DNA of 64,000 nt from Lineus longissimus (lineage: Eukaryota > Nemertea > Pilidiophora > Heteronemertea > Lineidae), in contig NC_088319.1 of the NCBI RefSeq assembly GCF_910592395.1, positions 15,190,001 through 15,254,000 of the forward strand, written 5' to 3'. Position 1 is the stretch's first letter; each line of letters starts with the position of its first letter. Made by a program: the position numbers and the translations under genes. Shown here piece by piece: positions 1 through 10,082 of this stretch. The notes beneath the pieces are model-generated. The model saw only the letters and a list, made by a program, of their open reading frames with translations, was not told where the DNA came from and made no database searches.

Positions 1-239
1 AAAAGTTGTTTCTCCGTAGAGATTTAGTTTCTTTTGATTTAATCTCGTGAGGGTAGCTACATGCATCAGGTAAGGCAAAGGAAGGTATATTCCATGGTCA
101 GCTAAACGAGCTACGAATTGGGTGATCTGAAACAGATGAAAGAAAAAAAAGACCTTGGAGGGAATTCCACACTGTGCGTGTGTCGCCAATGGCAAAATCA
201 TAAGTGATGCAAAATATAAGATGAAGCCGGGTTACAGCA

Positions 240-245
240 TTTATT
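240..245 (-). terminator. Polyadenylation signal of the PLA2-like gene
   Basis: TTTATT on the plus strand reads AATAAA on the minus strand, about 67 nt beyond the stop codon of the PLA2-like gene. Spacing and orientation fit its 3' end. Bases 1-239 show no other supportable feature. Confidence 0.5.
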
Positions 246-311
246 CACTCGTCAAAATCTATCCAATTCGTACGTATGATATAACATGAATTTACACCAA
301 ATGATGCTTTT

Positions 312-1549
312 CTAACAAAATTTGTAATTTGGAACGATGCACTTTCCAACACCGGCAATGCTTGGCCTCTTGCAGGTATCCGGATCGGTGCACATGCAGG
401 GGAAGTTCTCGAAGAGAATCAGGGTTCCTGCCTTGAATGAGGCGCAGGCCTTGGCGTCAGGGGCTGTGGTACAGTCCACCCCCTGGGTCATCTTGCTGAT
501 GTCCTCTTCACAGCCGCAGTCGTGAGCGCCAAAGATGTGTCTGAAAACGTAAACACTGGTAATTGGCGATCCCATTTATGTATACGGGCCTATATATATT
601 TCATTTTTGCAAAAATGGTTTTGCCACCTTTGCTCGACCTCAGACTTATCGGTAAGACTGCGATTGCGAAGTAACAAATCGAGAGTGTCAACCCTATTGA
701 AATGGCTAGTCAGGTGGGTGCCTGAGCAGTCTGGCTCGCCCTCTTGGCAAGTGGTCAAGAGGTCCCTGGTTTGAACCCCACAGTCGGTGTGAAGCTCTTG
801 GGCAGGTCTTTTTTGTTTATTGCCTCTCGCGTACTGCACTCAGGTGAAAAAATTGGTACTAGAGCCTATAAGAAATGCACAGGTTAGGGCTGATTGAGCA
901 GCTAAACTAGGTTCTACTGAAATGTTTTTCAGGAAAGACTGGGCTAAAAAACCAGGATCGGTATTTTGGGTCACCATATTGTCATTGTCCTTACTTGGTC
1001 CCACAGGCGAGACAGTAGTCGTGTTGCAGACAGGCTTCGTCCATTTCATCAATGGGAGGGAGGCAATTCCTGTAAAGAAGTGAATTGAAGAAACATGAAG
1101 ACATTGTCATGCACGGAAGACAAGGCATGCCGAAGCAAATCCGGAGGACACCCTCAGTCGTTACATAACAAGCCATTTCGTTTTTGTATGACACCCATTT
1201 GGGCTTTTTGAAATGTCTATTCGCAGGCATGTACATAAAGGAAGGGCTGCTTGCAGGAAAAAATGGATGCGGCTCGTCTGAACGCTGTTATTGAACGCAA
1301 CAGTAAGACACTTCTTCATAATGGACTTCGGTTGCACTGTAGTGTCAAGGGAGAGGCTTACCTGCAGTCATCCAATGTGTCGTCACACGTACAACACTTA
1401 TTTCCGGCAACGGCACCGTTGGAATCGGTGCTCAACCCTGTAGTATAGGCACCGCACCAATTACCGTATTTGAATAGGTCCAACCGCGGGTCGGCACATG
1501 TTACCATCGCAACGGAGACGAGAAATACGACAAGGGGGAGCGACGCCAT
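312..1549 (-). CDS. Secreted phospholipase A2-like protein (group IX/conodipine-like)
   Basis: Three exons on the minus strand: 1362-1549, 995-1069 and 312-540. All junctions are GT-AG and in phase, giving 163 residues. An ATG at 1576 is in frame, but 1549 gives a cleaner signal peptide (MASLPLVVFLVSVAMVTCA). The mature part is cysteine-rich. Residues 76-85 read C-LQ-HDYC-LA-C; His79-Asp80 in this HDxC context is the sPLA2 catalytic dyad, and the pattern ACxxHDxCxxCG resembles the conodipine/group IX branch more than vertebrate groups I/II (family knowledge). Residues 28-33 (YGNWCG) sit where the calcium loop is expected, but the loop is not canonical. The likely role is secreted, calcium-dependent hydrolysis of the sn-2 acyl bond of phospholipids; digestive, immune or secretory use cannot be told from sequence. 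Intron 2 carries a SINE. Confidence 0.75.
711..950 (+). mobile_element. tRNA-derived SINE copy 1
   Basis: About 240 bp inside PLA2 intron 2 (antisense to the gene). It aligns along its whole length with 33921-34150: a B-box-like GGTTTGAACCCC, then shared blocks reading AAATGCACAG, GGTTGAGCAGC-like, TCTACTGAAA and AGACTGGG. The A-box half is decayed. Shared architecture at two unrelated loci is the evidence for a mobile family. Confidence 0.75.
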
Positions 1550-1576
1550 CTTGGAATTAGATTCTGAAAGCAACAT

Positions 1577-2367
1577 TTTGAGGGATAACCAATGGGAAAG
1601 GTGGACGCTTTATGATCAGCTAATAAGTTCATCAGAATGGCTTTCAAAAACAGATATCAAGGGTACATGTACATGTGATGAAGTACAATGTATGAATAAG
1701 GTCGGCTGATCACGATAATTGCAGCTATTGATATACGAGTCCGTGTCCACCCAAACAAATTTTGTGATTCATCTCGAAAAAGAAAAGACGAAGTCTTACC
1801 TTGTCTGTTTTCGTATTCCAAGTGAACAATTATTTAGGCTGTGAATTTAACCGATGCTTTTATTCAATGTAGTATACTCAAACATGTTAGGTAACGAGAG
1901 ATATGGCATCAATCTCAAGGCTTGGTCGTGACTGATAAACAAGTAATATGGTGTGATTTGAAGTATTCAACAAGAGTTTGTTCCACAAAGTGTAATTTAT
2001 TTTACATTGCCAGTGACAAAATGATACAACAACTCGATAAATAGGCCGATGGACAAAAAATGAACGAGTGTCGAAATGAGCAATAATACGCGCGAAGAAA
2101 CACTCGTACTTGGCCCTTCAGTTGGACAACATCGCTTAAAGCTGAACCACCGATCGCGACTAGACGCCACCAGTCAAAATGCAAAAACAATGATCAGCTG
2201 TCATACATGATAGGATTCGTGATTGTGTTAAACACGCACATTTCCAAATAAGCGTTTGACGCGGCGTAAATTGCCCATGACCTGCGTTATTCAAAGGCCC
2301 GTTGCCAACATGAGCAAAGGAGATGAATGAGATTAACCGTGTGAAATGCTCATGTGGAGATATGTTT
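1577..2367. other. Short intergenic gap with transporter 3' UTR
   Basis: Spacer between the two minus-strand genes. It holds the PLA2 5' flank (no clear TATA box seen) and the 3' UTR of the transporter, with minus-strand AATAAA at 1996-2001 and another at 1858-1863. I see no coding exon. Confidence 0.5.
1996..2001 (-). terminator. Polyadenylation signal of the MFSD4-like transporter
   Basis: TTTATT on the plus strand (AATAAA on the minus strand), about 370 nt beyond the transporter stop codon. A second one lies at 1858-1863. Confidence 0.4.
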
Positions 2368-4967
2368 CTAAGCAGCGCCATTAAGTTCAGCATCGAACGG
2401 AGTACGCGACTTCCCGTCTGCACGTGGCTGGACGAGATATCCCGAGATCGAAGGCTGCATCTGATCCTCGGGCGTTTCCAATACATGTAGTAATGCACGG
2501 TCTTCACTGCATGTGCTTGCATTATCATTGCAGCAATCGCTCTGCACAATCCGTTTGCGCAGCTTATCCCAAATGTTATCAAGCTCTACGGTCATTTCGC
2601 TAAATTCACCCATTTTTGCCGAAGTGCTGATGATTTCGCCAACCGTATAGATAAACAGGAGCACCATGGCGTTGCCGTACATGCAATAGATTAGAGAGTT
2701 CGGATCTTTGGTGAAGCTAAGTCCGATTATCAGCGGGAACAGCATCTCCCCGAGAGGATACCCTAGAGCGACCACTGAGGCGACCAGCGCCGGTCGGCCC
2801 ACGCGATCCGTCGCCCAGCAAATGTTTGAGGACGTAAAGCTAGACAATGACGCCGCGACTATTACCATTCCCATGCAAAGGACAACAAAATTTATTGACC
2901 CGCCTAAGAAAAATAGCGCACCCACTCCCTGGAAGAATACATTTAATTTGATCATGATGTCGGTGCGGATAAATTTCAATAACATTATGCTTATGATGCC
3001 AAAAATGACCATGGAAGCAGCAAATATGGTTTCCGCTAACAGAGCGTCGTCTAATGTCCCTTTATGGTACTGTACAATGTACTCTGAGCCGTAGCTACCC
3101 ACAGCTAAAGCAACCTCGCCGCCGGAAAGAAACTGCATAGAACATGACAGGGAGATGATGATGACAAGAAAGCAAATTCCGCGGTGAATCCGCCGTCCAT
3201 TTTGATTCTTATGTTTCTCAGGTGTCGTCTCTTCATTTGAATCAGGCTCTGAAACGTACCGGTCATATTTGTCCAAGTCCTTGAAATAAATTATAATCAA
3301 ATAAAATACAAAGCCGATGACTAGTTCGTACGAAGCTAAGAGCGCGAAAAGACCTTTCAGATTAGATGTGTCCTCAGTCTCAAGGGCACCACGCCCATTT
3401 GCATAGTCAGCTTTCCACATCGGGAAACCGTAATGGTTTCCTTTTTGGGAAAGCGCGCTGGTGTCATGCGGGGTAGTGTAGTTTGTGTTCATCGTCATCA
3501 GTTTTTGCTCCGATATGAACGGTCTTGCAAGTGTTGGCGCTATTAGAGATCCCGTGTATCCGATGACATTGAATAGCTGGATGTAGGCGGCCTTGTGTTT
3601 TGCCCACATCTTGATGAGGAGGACTGTCGTAACTGAAAATAAAGACCAACGAAATGAGTGTTGTATCTGTAATTTAAGAAGCACGAGGTCATGAGTCTTT
3701 TCATCGACAGGTTTTCCTGCTCTTGTGGAGTATGATACGGCAAAGAGTGCCACACGTTTGGTCGCGGCCTGCACTTTAGTTCCACCCTGCCACTAGCCCT
3801 GTACTGAATAATTCGTTGATTAAGTAGAAAATCGGTCAAGCCTAAGGGCGGTTAAGGCCCGTTCCAATGTGGCATGGTCCTTCACTTGACCATGCCATAG
3901 CCAGCCTGTCCTGTCTGTGCCTGTATGGTCTTAGTTTGTGACTCACCGATGTCAAACACTCCGAGAGAAAGGCCATGAATGCCGAAAACGGTGGTCATCT
4001 GCCAGACTAGTGGGCACCAAGGAATGGCGAGGGTGGTCACTGCTATCACTACAGATGAGAATATTATGGACATCTGAAGCGAAAACCTGCATAAAGAAAA
4101 AATATATATATCTTTCAAAAATCTGTAGAATTCAGTGGTTTCTTCAGGTTAGGATTGGGCATTAATGGCGAGTCTACAAGGATCTCCAAGATAGGAGGAA
4201 GTTTTGATTGAACAGAATAGATTGTTAATCGGGCTTCCTTCGTCCTTAAAGAATTGTCCCCTGATTCTACCAAGGGTGTTTGCTAAGTATCACCAAGGTA
4301 CGACAACCGCACCACTCGTAGCCCTTGTTCTGAGGTGGATGGGTCACTACAAAGGATGGTTCGAGTTGGCGGTTGGACCAGCAGGTAATCGAGGCTACAC
4401 CGGTCGGTAATTTCTTTGCCCAAAAATATACTTGCTGGGGTGCTGCAACCGAGCTTAAGGGCCAACTGCAGCAGGAAAACCAACTGTGGGGGAATCCGGC
4501 TGTTGTAAAACTCCTACCTCGCCGTCAGTCCTCCCAGAGGCGCAGAGATCAGATAGCCGAGAGTTCGAGCGAAGAAGACCCAGTTCATCATGGACGGATC
4601 TCCACCAATCATCCGTTGTAAGTCCATGAGGGTCGGGCCTGGCATGACCACAATGGTGCCCTGAAACAGAATGACAAACTGTCAAGTAGGCCTAAACCTT
4701 CTAGGTGATAGTTCTGTTGAGAATTGGCTGCAGGTGGCTGTGGCCAAGAAAGATTTAGTAGGCTATACAGTTAGTTTCTGATTAAATTGAGTGTTGAGTG
4801 CTGATGACATTTCAAACGTCAAGGCAGGCACGGTGTTTTCCAGCTGGAGGTAGGAAAATGATGCTTACCCAACCAATATTGAGGAAGCACAGGCAGACTG
4901 TTACGACATACTTCTCGGCAGACGGCGGGAAAAGGCTGCCCGAATGCATCCATGCTGGTGTCTTCAT
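2368..4967 (-). CDS. MFSD4B: MFS sugar transporter, sodium-dependent glucose transporter 1-like (MFSD4 family)
   Basis: Four minus-strand exons: 4869-4967, 4518-4660, 3947-4086 and 2368-3632. They give 548 residues, slightly above the usual 480-520 because of a long central loop and a long polar C-tail. The start ATG at 4967 opens MKTPAWMHSG. Exon 2 encodes the family hallmark GPTLMDL followed by FFARTLGYLISAPLGG (MFS loop 2-3 type). Exon 3 ends GLSLGVFDI and exon 4 begins TTVLLIKMW, matching the GVxDxGxNxLxLxxW block of this family. Exon 4 then encodes about eight hydrophobic segments. The extracellular loop contains an N-Y-T glycosylation sequon. The protein belongs in the plasma membrane, moving a sugar or similar small solute; sodium coupling and substrate are inferred from the family name only. 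Its promoter faces the 5-kb spacer shared with TMCO4. Confidence 0.88.
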
Positions 4968-6205
4968 TTTGCGTCAAGACGTGGTGACGTTTTGGATGTG
5001 AAGACGACAACGAATGGTTGTCACAACCATCTATCTTGATTGTTATGATGTGACCCTGGTTTCAATGCCTGTCCGCCCACTGTCCATCAATTTTTCACTT
5101 TGCTTCGGCCCTGACAAGTTCACCTGTGAATAGCTTTGAAGGCCTTCAAACCGAAAAGCATAAAAAATAAAGTCGTCTGAAGGTTGCGTCACCTTTAAGT
5201 TGTAGGATTTCCATTGTGTCTAAAAACGCAAGCATACATGTAGGCCTATGGCAAATGGTTTTGAAATGTCACTGGGTTGTTTTAGAGCAGGATGCGTGGA
5301 AAAATAGAGTCATGCATGAAAGTGTTTCATTGACCCGTCGTTCCCTTGGGTCACACTCAGTGGAGGCGCGCCGTTGTTTCGCATTCGGAATGTTTTGTCG
5401 GCGCCTCGGCCAGAAATCGGCTGCAAACTTTTGCTTATTCCTAGGCAAACTGTGAAATGTGGACGATAAGTAAAAAGAAATCCATGTCATTCGATATTCT
5501 CAAGCTCCTTGGCTCCGCTCGGCCTCGATTTATGTAAAAAAAGGGCACACTCAATCGGACATCCTGTACCGAAAAAATTCGCCGGGGACTCTGCCTGTCG
5601 AGATCAAATACACCACGTCTGTTTGACAGTCATATTTCACATGCATACATGTACTAATTCCAAGTTCTTTAGCAATGTTTGCACCAATGCGATAAGAAAA
5701 TAGTTCAGTAAACTTCATTTATATTTAGGCCGCACTTATATCATGATATAGTATAATGTATCGTTGGTACTATGACGCTTAAGTCTTCATTATACATGTC
5801 CACGCTATTTGGCTATTATTTGCCATGAGAAGATTATAGGCATGTGCAGAGTCGTAGCCGCAGGAGATCACCGGGCCTTCATTCTTTAGCTATTGACAAC
5901 ATCATTCGCCGTGTACGCAGCATCCACTTCTTGGATGCACATGATGTATCTATTTGGTTTGGATGTGCATGCACTCACACTGGGATTACGCATGCATCTT
6001 TCTGGGCAGAAGCCAGGCAGACGGTTTTACAGTATGAACCGTATCCGAGTTTACAGTAGGCTTACGCAGGCCTCCCCGGCCGCCTGGATCGGAAGGTGAC
6101 TTATATTTTGTCGACATATCAGACACTCGGCAGGATAAAACAAAAGGGGCAAAGATAAACTACCAGTCTCTTCCATTCAATTCGGCATCAGACTAGGCCT
6201 ACTAG

Positions 6206-6250
6206 TGGGTATGTGGGTATGTGGTGTGTGGTATGTGGTTTTAGATACTG
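6206..6250 (+). repeat. GTGGGTAT tandem repeat, copy A
   Basis: A short run of GTGGGTAT/GTGTGGTAT units followed by GTGGTTTTAGATACTGCCC. The same array and the same downstream AGATACTGCC word recur at 9689-9752, so the two loci look like copies of one dispersed element, not independent slippage. Confidence 0.6.
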
Positions 6251-7912
6251 CCCATGTACTCGGCGCCGCGGATTCCTATCTATTGAGAGGACGGAACGCT
6301 GTCTAATAAAGTGTCGTTCCATAACTTTATGATGGGCCAATTTGATTGGCGACGTCAAGGGTCACTGAGGAGATGAGAATGAAAATATCACGATCTTGTT
6401 TTTAATATCTTTATTGAACAATAAATTATTAGAGTAGAATTTACAACTTTTTTTCTGGGAGTTTCTACAGCCGGGGATAGAATGTCCGGGAACCAAGCAT
6501 TCTATCACTCACTTTAATCTGGAGCTATTGACGGTCATGGCATCTAGTACAGAACCATTTATAGCATAATCCGACGGAATACAATAGGCCAGAACACTTT
6601 TTCCAGGGGAAATTTTTTGCTTTTACACTAGAGTTTTCCCCCGACTCCCCTGAATTATCGGCGATCTGTGACCTGATCATCCTGATAATATTGATGTGAT
6701 TGTGACAGCGAAAGTGGTGCGACAACACACTTGGTCCTGATTGTTCTGATTGTTTGGGACAATTCAAATGTTCAATTTGAACTGGTATCTTCATCTGTCG
6801 ATATCTAAAAATCACTAATAGGTTTTACAAAAAGATATTTCTAACAAAAAGCTATGAAGGCACAACATTTGTGAACAGGTGGCGCTCCAGCTCGGTAGGA
6901 TTCGTATCCTAGTGTAGCAGAATGGAATGAACCACTGGAAAACGTGTCCTTCCCTGGTTGGTGGCGACGGGTTAAGGTATGGTTCTACTGATACTTGGCC
7001 CAGAGTTATTTCTGTCTCCATGGAGGTCTTTTCACGGAGGGAAGAGTTGTTCCATGACCCTGAAAATGAAATAAGATACATCCATATTATAGGGAGCGTC
7101 TCAGAAGCTTAATTGTTGTGCCCTAAAGACCAGTCTCCCTCTCGTATGTTAATTTGTTCCCCTGTGCGTTTCTTGCGTTTCTTGCGTGCCACTACGATTC
7201 TGCACAAATTGCAGTTATAACTCTGGGGTATCGATCCGAAGAGTCCGTACTGAACTTCCAGCGCTTTTGCCTCCGTAGCCTCCGCCCTTACGAGCGTTGT
7301 CTCGAAGCTGAGCGATGTCAATACATTTGAGGGTCAAGATGGAAGAGACTGCTCTGGATATACGATCATATGCATCAGGTGGATCTGAGTCGTATTTGGT
7401 TACACAAGTTCTGCATCCTACCTGCTTAAACTGGGCACTGCCACCTCGTCATTCTGAAGACTGGCACTCATCATTCTCGCTTTCACACCTCATGGGCCGA
7501 GGGGTCAGTCACCTCTGAAATCATGAGACAGGTCAAGTTAATGGTCAAATTCAGGAACACATGTAAAGATCAAGATTTCCTAAATTTTCAGCAAGACTTA
7601 CCTTTCACTTGGACAATCGCAACGTGAATTAAGACTATAGAGACCTGCCACTTAAGTTTTCCTGGCAATATGGTCCATCAGAAAAGCACCAGGTAGCATA
7701 CCAATGCTGTCTTAATAATACATTTAAAGGCACTATGGCAAGCTTCCATCTCCAATCACATCAAAGTATGTTGGATCAAACACCCACACATGGTCTCCTA
7801 ATTATCATGATCATATACATTATCAAATAATAACATATCGCCTTCTTTTCGGCGAAGCCGAGACTGAATTATTCACATTGTGTTCAACTGCGTTCATTTC
7901 GCAGTCAATTCA

Positions 7913-8340
7913 TTAGTTACCAATGTATGCCTTAGAGGGGGCAGAATGGCACTGTTTAAACAAGAAGTCTTATCAACAGCCTCAAAGAATATTGGATAGA
8001 ACGGCACTGTACTGGGTCCCAGTAATAAATATTGCCATAAAGACATATGATATTGTTCTGGGACTTCTGTAAGATTAGATCTCTCCGCCAAACCCAAGAC
8101 TGAAGAATAAACACCTTGTATTTAATCTGCTTTCATTCATTCGTACCACTGTATGCCTTCGAGGGGGCAGAATGGCACTGTTTAGACAAGAAGCCTCTCC
8201 AACAGCCCCAGGAATATTGGATAGAACGGCACTGTACTGGGTCCCAGTAATAAATATTGCCATAAAGACATATGATATTGTTCTGGGACTTATGTAAGAT
8301 TAGTTCTCTCCGCCAAACCCAAGACTGAAGGATTAAAATC
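7913..8340 (+). repeat. Direct tandem duplication, about 200-bp units offset by 226 bp
   Basis: Unit 1 (about 7913-8118) and unit 2 (about 8139-8340) share long identical stretches: GAGGGGGCAGAATGGCACTG, GGATAGAACGGCACTGTACT, GGGTCCCAGTAATAAATATT, and the ending CGCCAAACCCAAGACTGAAG. They differ by scattered substitutions and a small indel. It has no coding content. Confidence 0.85.
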
Positions 8341-9688
8341 TTGTGTTTATAGGCTAACAAATGCAAACACTTCCAAGTGAACCCCCTACAAGAGAAGAGT
8401 GGCTCTTCTTCTCTCCGACTTTGACACCCTATACTGCGAACATATCAATAGATCAGCCAGCGGTCCTTGGTGTCGCCGCGTGGGTTACGTCCAGTGAAAT
8501 TGTTTGCAAAGGTCAGGGAACCACGATCTGACATCCATAACCAGCGTATCCCCTTTTCATGCCAGTTACAGTCGGGTGCTACACCACAGTCGGGATAGTG
8601 GCCGCCAAAGAATGGTTGTTGAATTTAAAACTGTTAACTGTTATTGTTAACGTCAATTTACATATAATTAGACAAACCTTCATGAATTCAGTGGAGATTT
8701 CCACATCACAGGATAGAACAGCAGTGATGGCATAATGCAGATTTAGCATGATCACTTCCATCTTTACCATCATGACTTGGACGTGCCCTTTAGTTTCTTT
8801 GAGCAAATGGTATTTGATTAGGGATGGCAATTAAAATTGCCGTTGAACATGTACATGAAGTACAGCTATGTACATAATTCACACCTGTCTGGCTTGAAAT
8901 TTCAAACTGCGCAGTTCATTCCCGCCTCGATTGTATGAATATTTTCTACAATAAAAACCCTTTGAAACCAACCCATACCTTTATCAGGAATAGATACTGT
9001 GCCTTACCTTCTGTTGCAGCCGTTCTGAATTGTTTTGGAACATTTGAAGGCAATTTTACGTTTGAAATCGGATAAAGGGTTCCCGCGATGTTCTCCGCAT
9101 CTCACACACCAACCGACTGGCGTTCAAATCAACCGCGACCGATCCTGACCAAAGACAATACATTTGACGTAACAGCATCCGGGCACCCCCTTAAGCCAGG
9201 CCGGCTAGCAGTAATCTGCTCAAGTGAGACCTTTGTTCTGTCAATGATCAATATGACAGGCATTGTCAAAATGTGGGATTGGCTTTAGCATACATACTTG
9301 TACATGTATTTGCCGAGCTGTGGGAATGCATTAGGCAGGTTCCGTAAGCCAAAGGACGACGTAAATGCATTTTATCGACGATTTTTTTTTAATCATTTCC
9401 CCAATTCCTCCTACAACCAAGTATAAAAGATGGTTCACTGTCGTGTAAATCAATTAGCAGATAGAGGACTTGACTCGACAGACATTCGTACTTTGTAGTT
9501 CTTCGTTCGTAGGGCGCTCAGTTTCGAAACCTGCAATCATTCGAAACAGAATACAATTGCCAACTTTGATAGTATGATATCAAACTTGATTCGGTCGGGT
9601 CACTTAATGGGTTGTCCATTATATAAACACTCCTGTCTCCTGGGTAAAACGTCATCCGTCATTGGATTGCCCCACCTGGAAAAAAATG

Positions 9689-9752
9689 GCATGTGGGTAT
9701 GTGGGTATGTGGGTATGTGGGTATGTGGGTATGTGGTTTAAGATACTGCCAG
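9689..9752 (+). repeat. GTGGGTAT tandem repeat, copy B
   Basis: About five to six perfect GTGGGTAT units, then GTGGTTTAAGATACTGCCAG. It parallels 6206-6250. Confidence 0.7.
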
Positions 9753-9955
9753 GATACAAACCTCTTGCCTATAGACACTAGACGAGAACAGTTGTCCAGA
9801 ATCATTGAAATAATGTACCATGGGTCAGTGTCGTTCAGTAGCCCGTGAATAACGTGTACTTCTTGCAAACTCCTTCGAAAGGCGCGAAAGTTCAAATTCC
9901 CCGCGGTTCGCTGGTATTGCGCAATCGCAAGGAAGGCGCTGGTCTTCGGTCCGTA

Positions 9956-10066
9956 ATGTCGAATTTTACATACACCCATTGAAATTCTCACATAGCCCAG
10001 GGTCAGTAGGTTGAGTTAGACTTTGCGATAATGAACACCATTGACGACGCTTGGAGAATGAAACCG
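9956..10066 (+). repeat. Dispersed repeat at the TMCO4 5' end
   Basis: About 110 bp resembling 44051-44157 in an SLC7 intron: shared TTACAT, GAAATT-TCACATAG, TCAGTAGGT-GAGT-AGACTTTGC, CACC(A/G)TTGACGACGC and TTGGAGAATG. It stops 17 bp before the predicted TMCO4 ATG, so it probably forms part of its promoter or 5' UTR. Confidence 0.7.
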
Positions 10067-10082
10067 GAAGTAAACATTGAAC

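Larger units (their letters stand above)
4968..10082. other. Intergenic spacer between divergent genes, repeat-bearing
   Basis: Five kilobases with no exon I can support: the ORFs are short, lack splice context and show no recognisable protein motif. It contains the 5' flanks of the divergent MFSD4-like and TMCO4 genes, two loci of an 8-bp GTGGGTAT tandem repeat, a 226-bp-spaced direct duplication (7913-8340), and a dispersed repeat ending just before the TMCO4 start codon. Confidence 0.5.

Noticed and set aside
2708-3094. 128-codon plus-strand ORF
   Set aside because: Antisense shadow of the large last exon of the MFSD4-like transporter.
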